Source of the DNA: Thermoleophilaceae bacterium
Lineage (GTDB): Bacteria > Actinomycetota > Thermoleophilia > Solirubrobacterales > Thermoleophilaceae
DNA length: 20,448 nt
NCBI GenBank assembly: GCA_013696425.1
Contig: JACCYP010000139.1
Span: 1 to 20,448 of the forward strand
Direction: 5' to 3'
Of the stretch, positions 12,991-19,327 are shown in pieces; positions within the stretch are counted from its first letter, which is position 1, and each line of letters begins with the position of its first letter. The position numbers and the translations under genes are program-made. Under the pieces are notes generated by a model. It searched no databases. It was not told the origin of the DNA and worked only from the letters and a program-made list of their open reading frames with translations.

Positions 12991-13997
12991 ACGGCGCGTA
13001 GTACCTTCGCCAGCTCTCCCGAATCGCGCACGACCTGGCGCCACGTGCACCTGAAGGTCCGCCAGCCGGCCGCCGCCGTGCGCTGATCGCGCCACCGGTC
13101 GGCCTCGAAGGCGGCTCGGGTGCCGTGGGTCTCGAAACCGTCGGTCTCGACCATGAGGCGTTCCCTGCGCCAGAGGAAGTCCGGCCGGATGCCGAGCTCC
13201 GGAAGCCACGCGTTCACCTCCGGCTCGGGCAGGCCGGCCCGTCGGCATAGCTTCAGGAAGCGGGCCTCGAGCTCGTTGCGTGTCATGGCCGCCTCCGGCC
13301 GGTCGAGAATCCCGGCAAGCACCGCAGCCCCGCGCTTGCCCCGGACGCGCCCGATGGACGTGAGCGTGGCGACCAGGTCGAATATCCGCAGGATCTCCGC
13401 TTCCGTAACCGCCTTGGCCACCGCTTCGGGTCCGAGAACGTCACCCAGGTCGAGCAGTGTCCGGGCGGCGGTGGTGCACGGGATGCCGCGGACCGTAGCG
13501 AACTCGTCGGGGTGGATCCGCCGCGGGCGGTGCACGTCGATGCCCCTCCGTGTCCGCGGGCCGCTGCGGGCCACCGTCACATCCACGGCCGACCTCGTCG
13601 TCGCGCGGAGGTCGAGCGCATGCGCTGCGGATCGGTGGGACAGCAGCGCACCGTCACCACACGCGAGCACCGCCGCCCACCAGTGGCCGCGAAGGGTCAG
13701 TCGCCGATGGCCCACGGCGTAGACGCCGCGGTGGATGCGGTGTAGGCGCCCGGCCGCCACCCTGTCTCGGACAGCGCTCCTGCTGAGCCCCGCTCGCTCG
13801 AGCTGGGCGAGCGAGATCACGCCGTCCTGCAGCAGCGCAACCCGCGCGATCTCCCGGTCCGGCCGAACCGGGACGTTTTCCGTCGACCCAGCCGACGTTT
13901 CTCGTCCCACCACGGGGGTGGCATCGCCGCCACGCTCTGGTGGGACGACTTCCGTCGGCTCTGTAGACGCTTTTCGTCCCAGCTCGCGGTTGCGCAT
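12933..13997 (-). CDS. AbiEi-like winged-helix plus DUF559 (Vsr-like nuclease fold) protein
   Basis: A 354-residue protein. Residues 1-46 are polar and of low complexity. Residues 47-95 (REIARVALLQDGVISLAQLE to RGVYAVGHRR) match the AbiEi-type antitoxin winged helix. The C-terminus (about 240-340) is a DUF559 domain with a restriction-endonuclease-like core: E242, D273 in RPDFLW, E284 and D286 in VETDGFETHG, then FEADRWRDQRT. Proteins of this design are common in soil actinobacteria; their function is unknown, and no partner toxin gene is adjacent. The first ATG (13997) lacks a ribosome site; GTGs at 13913/13910 are alternatives. A 111-bp palindrome (13870-13980) covers this uncertain 5' part. 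The last 58 bases overlap cysM tail to tail. Confidence 0.75.
   Translation of the reverse strand: MRNRELGRKASTEPTEVVPPERGGDATPVVGRETSAGSTENVPVRPDREIARVALLQDGVISLAQLERAGLSRSAVRDRVAAGRLHRIHRGVYAVGHRRLTLRGHWWAAVLACGDGALLSHRSAAHALDLRATTRSAVDVTVARSGPRTRRGIDVHRPRRIHPDEFATVRGIPCTTAARTLLDLGDVLGPEAVAKAVTEAEILRIFDLVATLTSIGRVRGKRGAAVLAGILDRPEAAMTRNELEARFLKLCRRAGLPEPEVNAWLPELGIRPDFLWRRERLMVETDGFETHGTRAAFEADRWRDQRTAAAGWRTFRCTWRQVVRDSGELAKVLRAVYQKEAFSMASSSSSMGFE
13870..13980. repeat. 111-bp interrupted palindrome built of four GACG-N5-CGTC units
   Basis: Units at 13872-13884, 13894-13906, 13944-13956 and 13966-13978 each read GACG-N5-CGTC. The two units of each pair are exactly 22 bases apart. All arms share one centre at 13925: 13870-13912 pairs with 13938-13980 at 31 of 43 positions, including perfect 11-bp (13902-13912 with 13938-13948) and 8-bp (13890-13897 with 13953-13960) blocks. 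It overlaps the doubtful N-terminal codons of the AbiEi/DUF559 gene. Operator array, cruciform, mobile palindrome or RNA structure are all possible. Confidence 0.85.
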
Positions 13998-14048
13998 GTA
14001 GGGGTAAGGGCCGCTGAAAGATTCTTCGCCCCCTCACGTTGATGGGGC

Positions 14049-16136
14049 ATGAAGCGATTCGCGCTGCTCCTCCTCGCCCTGTCCGCCGCGGCCCCCGCCG
14101 CCCAGGCTGCCACGCCCACGCCGTTCGGGGACCACACCTGCGGTGAGGCCGCCGACGGCGCGCGCTTCTGCCCCGGGACGATGGACACGCGCATCTCCAC
14201 CAAGGACTGGACGCCCGACCACGAGGCGCAGATCGACGCCGACGTCGCCCTGCCTGCGACGGGCGAGGGGCCCTTCCCGCTCGTCATCCAGATGCACGGC
14301 TGGGGCGGGAACAAGAAGATGAGCTATAAGGAGTGGACGCAGCGCGGCTACGCGGTACTCAACCTCTCCGCCCGCGGTTTCGGCGACTCCTGCGGCTCGC
14401 CCGCCTCGCGCCAGGCCGACCCCGAGGGTTGCGCCAAGGGCTGGTTGAAGCTGATGGACAACCGCTACGAGGTCCGCGACGCGCAGGAGCTCACCGGCAA
14501 GCTCGTCGACCAGGGTCTCGTCGACCCGCAGAAGATCGGCGCCACGGGCGGCTCCTACGGCGGCGGCTTCAGCACCCACCTCGCGATGCTGAAGGACCGC
14601 GTGCGCACCACCGACGGGCAGCTGAAGCCCTGGGTGAGCCCGGAGAAGAAGCTTCCGATGAAGATCGCCGCTGCGGCTCCCGCCATCCCGTGGACGAGCC
14701 TCGTCTACTCCCTGATGCCCAACGGGCACTTCCTCGACTACGCCGCCCCCGGCGAGGAGGACCGCAAGCCGGTCGGCGTGATGAAGCAGAGCTTCGTGAC
14801 CGGCCTCTACGGGCTCGGCCAGGCCTCCGGCTACTACGCGCCCCCCGGTGCCGACGACGAGGCGGACCTGCACTCCTGGTACGCGCTCATCTCCGCGGGC
14901 GATCCCTACGACGAGAACCCGCTCACTCCCACGATCACCGAGGAGATCGCGAAGAACCACTCGCCCTACCACCTGCCCTACGACGAGGAGCCCGCTCCCA
15001 CGCTGATCTCGAACGGCTGGACCGACGACCTCTTCCCGGTCGACGAGGCCGTGCGCTGGGTGAACCGCGTCAGCGAGAAGTACCCGCGCTGGCCGAACGC
15101 CCAGATCCACATGGACTACGGCCACCAGCGCGGCCAGGGCAAGTCGGCGCCGCTGCGACCGGCGGTCTATGACTGGTTCGCCCGCTACGTGAAGGGGGAT
15201 GCCTCGCAGGACACCGTCGAGGGAGCGACCGCCTACCTGCAGACCTGCCCCGGCTCGCTCAGCGCGGCCCACGAGGCCTCCGGCTGGGACGAGCTCACGC
15301 CCGGCGAGGTCCGCCTCCAGGAGAGCGTGGCGAAGACGATCGTCTCGGCCGCGGGCAACCCGCTGATCTCGAAGGACTTCGACCCGGTCGCCGGCGGCGG
15401 CGCGTGCGCGAAGAACAGCGCCGCCGACCAGCCGGGCACGGCCACCTACCGGCTCCCCGCGGCCGAGGGCGGCGGCTACACGCTGATCGGCTCGCCGACC
15501 ATCGTGGCCGACCTGAAGCTCACCGGTCCGAAGCCCCAGATCGCCGGGCGCCTGCTCGACGTCGCTCCCGACGGCACCCAGACGCTCGTCGCCCGCGGCC
15601 TCTACCGCCCACGCGGCGACGGCAGGCAGGTGTTCCAGTTCCACCCGAACGGCTGGAAGTTCGAGGAGGGCCACGTCGCCAAGCTCGAGCTGCTCGGCAA
15701 GGACGAGCCCTACGCCCGGATCCCGAACCTGCCCTTCTCAATCGAGGTGAAGAGCCTCGACTTCCGCATCCCCGTCGCCGAGCAGCCCGGCGGTCAGGTG
15801 GGCGCGCCCGCGGCCTACGTCTACAACGAGGGCCAGAAGCCGCTCGGAGCCGGCGCCGGCGGCGGCGTGGTGCTCCCGCCCGCGACGCCGGGCAATCCGA
15901 ATCCGCCGGCCGCGGATGACGGCGACGCGGGCACTCCCGGACCGGGGAACGCCCAGTCCGGCGGGCAGGGCGTGACCAAGAAGGCCAAGGCGAAGAAGAA
16001 GAAGGCGAAGAAGAAGTCCCGCAAGGCCAAGCAGCGCCGCTGCGCCACCAAGCGGAAGACGAAGAACCGGGCTAGGAGCTCAGCTCGCCGTCGCGTTTGC
16101 GATCAGGCTCGTCGTCCTCATCGTCGTCGCCGCTGA
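14049..16136 (+). CDS. Secreted CocE/X-Pro dipeptidyl-peptidase-like (S15) serine hydrolase with polybasic tail
   Basis: A 695-residue alpha/beta hydrolase of the CocE/NonD and X-Pro dipeptidyl-peptidase group. A signal peptide (1-20, cut after AQA) shows export. The oxyanion region is MHGWGG, and the nucleophile is S169 in GGSYGGG. The aspartate is D326 or D327 in NGWTDDLFP, and the histidine is H359 in DYGHQRG. The C-terminal part (about 405-600) resembles the jelly-roll domain of the family. A Pro/Gly-rich linker then leads to a tail of about 50 residues that is almost all Lys and Arg with two cysteines, perhaps holding the enzyme on anionic cell wall. The substrate (peptide or ester) is unknown. 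The last 65 bases run opposite to tatA. Confidence 0.87.
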   Translation: MKRFALLLLALSAAAPAAQAATPTPFGDHTCGEAADGARFCPGTMDTRISTKDWTPDHEAQIDADVALPATGEGPFPLVIQMHGWGGNKKMSYKEWTQRGYAVLNLSARGFGDSCGSPASRQADPEGCAKGWLKLMDNRYEVRDAQELTGKLVDQGLVDPQKIGATGGSYGGGFSTHLAMLKDRVRTTDGQLKPWVSPEKKLPMKIAAAAPAIPWTSLVYSLMPNGHFLDYAAPGEEDRKPVGVMKQSFVTGLYGLGQASGYYAPPGADDEADLHSWYALISAGDPYDENPLTPTITEEIAKNHSPYHLPYDEEPAPTLISNGWTDDLFPVDEAVRWVNRVSEKYPRWPNAQIHMDYGHQRGQGKSAPLRPAVYDWFARYVKGDASQDTVEGATAYLQTCPGSLSAAHEASGWDELTPGEVRLQESVAKTIVSAAGNPLISKDFDPVAGGGACAKNSAADQPGTATYRLPAAEGGGYTLIGSPTIVADLKLTGPKPQIAGRLLDVAPDGTQTLVARGLYRPRGDGRQVFQFHPNGWKFEEGHVAKLELLGKDEPYARIPNLPFSIEVKSLDFRIPVAEQPGGQVGAPAAYVYNEGQKPLGAGAGGGVVLPPATPGNPNPPAADDGDAGTPGPGNAQSGGQGVTKKAKAKKKKAKKKSRKAKQRRCATKRKTKNRARSSARRRVCDQARRPHRRRR

Positions 16137-16323
16137 TCGCAAGCTCCCCGTCGCGCTTGCGATCAGGCTCGTCGTCCTCATCGTCGTCGCCGCTGATCGC
16201 GCCGCGGAAGTCGCGCATGGCCTTGCCCGCGCCGCGTGCCAGCTCGGGGAGCTTGGCCGGCCCGACCACCAGCAGGGCGATGATCAGGATCACCGCGATT
16301 TCGCCTATTCCGAAGTTCGGCAT
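16072..16323 (-). CDS. tatA: TatA-family twin-arginine translocation protein
   Basis: An 83-residue protein. The N-terminal membrane helix (7-21, IGEIAVILIIALLVV) is followed by the hinge GPAKLPELARG, the amphipathic helix, and an acidic tail. TatA multimers form the pore or weakened membrane patch for folded proteins in the Tat system. The tail consists of two copies of a 20-residue unit (AISGDDDEDDEPDRKRDGEL), produced by a 60-bp tandem duplication. I chose the ATG at 16323, which gives the standard TatA N-terminus; an earlier ATG at 16362 does not. It lies 28 bases after a gene for a Tat-signal ferritin-like protein on the same strand. No tatB or tatC is nearby. Confidence 0.92.
   Translation of the reverse strand: MPNFGIGEIAVILIIALLVVGPAKLPELARGAGKAMRDFRGAISGDDDEDDEPDRKRDGELAISGDDDEDDEPDRKRDGELSS
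16081..16200. repeat. 60-bp tandem duplication in the tatA tail
   Basis: Positions 16081-16140 and 16141-16200 are identical at 57 of 60 sites; the differences are at unit positions 1, 7 and 16. The unit is 20 codons, so the tatA frame is kept. The first copy also encodes the end of the convergent hydrolase, whose TGA stop (16134-16136) lies within it. Confidence 0.97.
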
Positions 16324-16351
16324 AACGAGCCACCCACGGTAGCGCCAGCCC

Positions 16352-16894
16352 TCACCGCTCACCCGTCTCGAACGCGTTTGGCACGGGGGCCCTGCCGACC
16401 GATTCCCTGAGTACCACCAGGTGCTGGCCCTCGTTGGCCATGATCCCGGCGGTCGTGCGCAGCAGCTCGGGGTCCTGGAGCTGCTGGTGGGCCTGGTAGT
16501 AGGCCGCCACCGCGGTCGTTTCGAGCTCGATCGCGTAAGCGGTCACACCGGCCTGGCTCTTCAGCTCCGAGAGCCCCGGGATGGCCGCCGCCTCGGGCGG
16601 CTTGGGTGCGCTTCCACCGAGGCGCTCGAACGCGGCGATGAGGGCGTCGGCGTGCTCCTGCTCCTGGTCGCGGAACAGCTCGGCCACACGCTTGGCCTCC
16701 CGGTCGAGCAGGCCGCTCGACACGGCGGTGTCGTAGACCACCACCGCCGTCTGCTCGAGCACGATCGCGCCCTGGAGGACGACCGCGTCGCCCTCGTCCT
16801 GTGCCGATGCCGCGCCGGCTCCGAGTAGCAGCGGCGACGCCGTTGCGACCGCGAGCGCCAGCGCATCGCGGCGTGTGAGGCGATCGGCGTTCAT
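16352..16894 (-). CDS. Tat-exported ferritin-like domain protein
   Basis: A 180-residue protein with a Tat signal: RLTRRDALALAVA at the N-terminus, then a hydrophobic stretch ending ASA-QD near residue 31. The mature part is a four-helix ferritin-like domain with a complete set of diiron-type ligands: E47 (VLEQTAVVVY), E78 and H81 (DQEQEHAD), E123/E125 (IELETTAV), E155 and H158 (NEGQH). Export of a folded metalloprotein through Tat fits. The start ATG overlaps the stop of the paralogous upstream gene (ATGA), and tatA follows 28 bases downstream. Both paralogues end in PVPxAFxTG. Function is unknown; an oxidative stress or metal role is possible. Confidence 0.83.
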   Translation of the reverse strand: MNADRLTRRDALALAVATASPLLLGAGAASAQDEGDAVVLQGAIVLEQTAVVVYDTAVSSGLLDREAKRVAELFRDQEQEHADALIAAFERLGGSAPKPPEAAAIPGLSELKSQAGVTAYAIELETTAVAAYYQAHQQLQDPELLRTTAGIMANEGQHLVVLRESVGRAPVPNAFETGER

Positions 16895-17454
16895 GCCTCG
16901 CGCCCGGTGACGAACGCCTCCGGCACCGGCGGCTCGCCGAGGGTCTCGAGCAGCACCGACATCTGCTCGGCCTCGGTGGTGAGGATCGCGGCGGCGGTGC
17001 CCCGCAGCTCGCCGCTCTGAAGCTTCGGCAACGTTGCGATGTAGGCCGCCACCGTGCCGTTCTCGAGCTCGACGGCGAACTCGAGCGCCTCGCGCCGGGA
17101 GCCGAGGCGATCGATGCCGAGCGCGCGCTCGTAGTCGGCCGCCGCCTTCGTCTTCGCCGGCGTGCCGCCCAGATCGCGGATGGCCTGGGCGAGGCCGTCG
17201 GCGTGCTCCTGCTCCTGGTCGCCGAACAGATTCGCCGCCGCGAGGGCCGGGCCGCGAAGGAGGGGGGCGATGCCCTGGTAGGCGGCCACGGCGCCGTTCT
17301 CGATGTCGAGCAGCCCGTTGAGGACGGCCACGTCCCCGTCCGCGCCGGGGCTGGCCGGAGTGGTCGCGCCGCCGCCGCACGCCGCCAGCAGGGCGGCGGA
17401 GCCGCCGGCCGCGGCGAGTCCGGCACCGCGCAGGAACTGCTGTCGAGAATGCAT
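16891..17454 (-). CDS. Ferritin-like domain lipoprotein
   Basis: A 187-residue paralogue of the downstream gene. The N-terminus is MHSRQQFLRG, a weak Tat-like motif with only one arginine. A lipobox LLAAC follows with C26 as the lipidation site, so the protein should be anchored outside the membrane. Helix ligands are E52 (LDIENGAVAAY), E81 and H84 (DQEQEHAD), E129/E131 (VELENGTVAAY) and E161, but the final ExxH reads EAEQ (Q164), so one histidine ligand is lost. It is first in the run ferritin-like > ferritin-like > tatA. The ATG at 17454 has AAAGGGG three bases upstream. Divergent from mec across 31 bp. Confidence 0.83.
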   Translation of the reverse strand: MHSRQQFLRGAGLAAAGGSAALLAACGGGATTPASPGADGDVAVLNGLLDIENGAVAAYQGIAPLLRGPALAAANLFGDQEQEHADGLAQAIRDLGGTPAKTKAAADYERALGIDRLGSRREALEFAVELENGTVAAYIATLPKLQSGELRGTAAAILTTEAEQMSVLLETLGEPPVPEAFVTGREA

Positions 17455-17473
17455 GTGCCCCTTTCACTACTTC

Positions 17474-17479
17474 TACGCT
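17474..17479 (+). promoter_or_regulatory. Candidate -10 box of mec
   Basis: TACGCT ends 6 bases before the ATG at 17486, and no ribosome site is present between them. This is the same TANNNT-close-to-start layout seen at the permease, sco1, cysO and cysM genes. Confidence 0.4.
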
Positions 17480-17485
17480 TGCGCG

Positions 17486-17869
17486 ATGCGCCTGTCCGAG
17501 ACCCAGCGCGACGAGCTGCTCACCCACGCGCGCGAGACCTCGCCCGAGGAGTGTTGCGGCTACGGGCGGATGAGGGACGGCCGGGTGGAGGAGCTGGTTC
17601 GGGCGAGGAACGCCTACGCCTCTCCCCGCTACGGGTTCGAGCTCGACTTCCAGACGCTGGTGGCGCTCAACGACCTCGACGACGAGGGGCACGGGATCGT
17701 CGTCTACCACTCCCACCCGCGCAGCCCGGCCGAGCCCTCGCAGATGGACCGCAACGCCGCCCAGTACCCGCATTGGCTGTACGTGATCGTCTCGCCCCTG
17801 GAGGAGTCGATCCGGGCGTGGTGGCTGCGCGGCGGCGAGGTGGAGGAAGAGCCGGTGGAGGTTGCCTGA
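17486..17869 (+). CDS. mec: Mec-like JAMM zinc peptidase (CysO-cysteine hydrolase)
   Basis: A 127-residue JAB1/MPN-fold peptidase. The JAMM residues are complete: E22 in SPEECCGYG, then H75 and H77 of YHSHP, S85 and D88 in PSQMDR. In M. tuberculosis Mec removes the cysteine added to the C-terminus of CysO and so releases free cysteine. The C-terminal stretch GGEVEEEPVEVA resembles the mycobacterial protein, and the small single-domain length fits. The window also encodes the CysO carrier, its activating enzyme and CysM, which strengthens the call. HSHP replaces HSHT of Mec; other JAMM substrates remain possible. The next gene overlaps it by 8 bases. Confidence 0.85.
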   Translation: MRLSETQRDELLTHARETSPEECCGYGRMRDGRVEELVRARNAYASPRYGFELDFQTLVALNDLDDEGHGIVVYHSHPRSPAEPSQMDRNAAQYPHWLYVIVSPLEESIRAWWLRGGEVEEEPVEVA

Positions 17870-18494
17870 CGCCGACAGCCTGCTCTGCCCCTCGTGCGCG
17901 CTCGAGCATCCACTCGACGAGCGCTTCTGCGGCTCGTGCGGGATGCCGCTGGTGTACGCGGGCACCGAGCGCGTCGAGCCCCTGCGCGACAGCGCTCACG
18001 AGTGGGCGCGCAAGATCGACCCCGAGTTCGCCAAGGGGGACCTCGTGCGGGTGGCCGGCGGGCGCAACCAGGCCGAGGCCGAGCTGATCCAGAACCTCCT
18101 GATCGAGGAGGGCATCCCGAGCATCCTGCGCCGCAGTGCGGGTTTCGACGTGCCCGACATGCTCGCGGCCGGCCCGCGCGACGTGCTGGTGCCGCAATCG
18201 GGAGGCGAGGCCGCGCTCGACGTGTTGCGGGAGGAGGGACTGGGGCCGCAGGAGGCTCCCTACAGGCCACCGCGCCGCCGCGACCCGCTCATCCTGCTGG
18301 CCGCGATCGTGGCCTGCGCGCTGGTTGCCGCGTTGCTCGCGTGGCTGCTCGTGCAGGGTGCTGACCCCGGTTTAGCCGCGCGGTACCGGGCATGGGGACA
18401 GCATGGTGCCGCGGCTATCGAAGGCATTCGAGATCCAGCGCCTGCGCGTGCTGGTCGAGGTCGCGCGCCTTGGCAGCGTCTCCAAGGCGGCTGA
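17862..18494 (+). CDS. Zinc-ribbon / DUF2007 / single-span membrane protein
   Basis: A 210-residue protein. A zinc ribbon with C9, C12, C23 and C26 (LCPSCALEH, FCGSCGMPL) comes first. A DUF2007 domain follows (about 60-125, KGDLVRVAGGRNQAEAELIQ to LVPQSGGEAALDVLREEG), then one membrane helix (142-165). DUF2007 is described as a putative signal-transducing domain without proven function. The TTG at 17862 overlaps the mec stop by 8 bases and has GGTGGAG just before it. No better start exists before the zinc ribbon. The 45 residues after the membrane helix overlap the LysR gene by 92 bases and look low in complexity, so the true end may differ if there is a frameshift. Confidence 0.75.
   Translation: MPDADSLLCPSCALEHPLDERFCGSCGMPLVYAGTERVEPLRDSAHEWARKIDPEFAKGDLVRVAGGRNQAEAELIQNLLIEEGIPSILRRSAGFDVPDMLAAGPRDVLVPQSGGEAALDVLREEGLGPQEAPYRPPRRRDPLILLAAIVACALVAALLAWLLVQGADPGLAARYRAWGQHGAAAIEGIRDPAPARAGRGRAPWQRLQGG
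18366..18390. repeat. Nested palindrome ahead of the LysR gene
   Basis: CCCGGT (18366-18371) pairs with ACCGGG (18385-18390) around a segment that holds the 8-bp palindrome CCGCGCGG (18376-18383). It ends 12 bases before the LysR ATG. It could be the operator for autoregulation by the LysR protein; it also lies within the 3' codons of the preceding gene. Confidence 0.5.
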
Positions 18495-19317
18495 GGCCCT
18501 CGGCCTCACCCAGCCGACCGTCTCCCTGCACCTGAAGGCGCTCAACACGACCCTCGGCGTGCCCGTGGTCGAGCGCCAGGGCCGGGGCATCCGGCTCACG
18601 GAGTCCGGCCACCTGCTCGAGCACCACGCCCGTCGCGCGCTCGCCGAGCTCGAACGCGCGCAGCAGGCCCTCGAGAGCCAGCGCGACCTCTCCAAGGGCT
18701 CTCTGCGGGTGGGCGCGGGCATCTCGGTGGGCACCTACCTTTTCCCGGAAATCGTCAAGGACTTCTCCGAGCAGCACCCGAGCATCGAGCTGCGCGTGGA
18801 GGTCGGCGCCGACAACGACGTGGCCGATCTCCTGAAGCGCGGTGAGCTGCACCTCGGCGTGCTGAGCGGGGTTGGCAACCACCCCGATCTCGAGGCGCGC
18901 GACATCACGGCGCATCCGCTCGTGGCCGTTGTCGGCCCCGGTTACGCCGGCGCCTCGAAGGGGAAGATGAGCAAGGAGCAGCTACGCGACGCGACTCTGC
19001 TCGCGCGCCGAAACGGCTCCGAGACCCAGAGGCTCGCCGACATCTACCTCGCGGGCATGCGGGTAAAGCCCGCCGGGCGCTGGGGCTTCGACACGCCTGA
19101 GGCGATCAACGGCGCCGCGAAGGCCGGGCTCGGCGTGGCGCTCGTGTCCGAGCTCACGGTCCGCAGAGAGCTGCGCGACGGCGAGCTGGTGAAGGTCAAC
19201 TTCGCGGGCGCGAAGGCCCCGCCGTCGGTGCCCGTCCAGGTCGTACGCAGCGTGCATCACGCACCGAGCCCCGCCGAGCGCGCCTTCCTCGAGCTGCTCG
19301 AATCGCGGATCGCGTAG
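18403..19317 (+). CDS. LysR-family transcriptional regulator (CysL-like)
   Basis: A 304-residue LysR regulator. The winged helix-turn-helix (11-70) has LGSVSKAAEALGLTQPTVSL and RLTESGHLLEHHARRAL. The effector-binding domain starts at about 98 with SLRVGAGISVGTYLFPEIV, a pattern close to the CysL/YwfK type, whose members regulate sulfite reduction or other sulfur and C1 genes. The effector cannot be told from sequence. The ATG at 18403 has GGGGA just upstream; a GTG at 18448 would cut into the first DNA-binding helix. It lies after mec, so control of cysteine genes is a reasonable guess. The gene overlaps the preceding one by 92 bases and ends in a TAG that is part of the next likely -10 box. 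Confidence 0.9.
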   Translation: MVPRLSKAFEIQRLRVLVEVARLGSVSKAAEALGLTQPTVSLHLKALNTTLGVPVVERQGRGIRLTESGHLLEHHARRALAELERAQQALESQRDLSKGSLRVGAGISVGTYLFPEIVKDFSEQHPSIELRVEVGADNDVADLLKRGELHLGVLSGVGNHPDLEARDITAHPLVAVVGPGYAGASKGKMSKEQLRDATLLARRNGSETQRLADIYLAGMRVKPAGRWGFDTPEAINGAAKAGLGVALVSELTVRRELRDGELVKVNFAGAKAPPSVPVQVVRSVHHAPSPAERAFLELLESRIA

Positions 19318-19320
19318 ATT
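19315..19320 (+). promoter_or_regulatory. Candidate -10 box of the acyl-CoA dehydrogenase gene
   Basis: TAGATT; its first three bases are the LysR stop codon. It ends 7 bases before the point where acyl-CoA dehydrogenase homology begins (19328), matching the cysO arrangement. Confidence 0.35.
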
Positions 19321-19327
19321 CCCGCGC

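Noticed and set aside
13870..13980. The GACG units as a small CRISPR array
   Set aside because: The unit is only 13 bp, the spacing is 22-50-22, and the whole is symmetric about one centre; no cas gene is present.
14034..15674. 546-codon minus-strand open frame
   Set aside because: It is antisense to the S15-like hydrolase, with a Leu/Val/Arg composition typical of shadow frames and no motifs.
17303..17485. Earlier start for mec
   Set aside because: The frame is open upstream but runs antisense to the lipoprotein gene, while the ATG at 17486 gives the normal length of a single JAMM domain.
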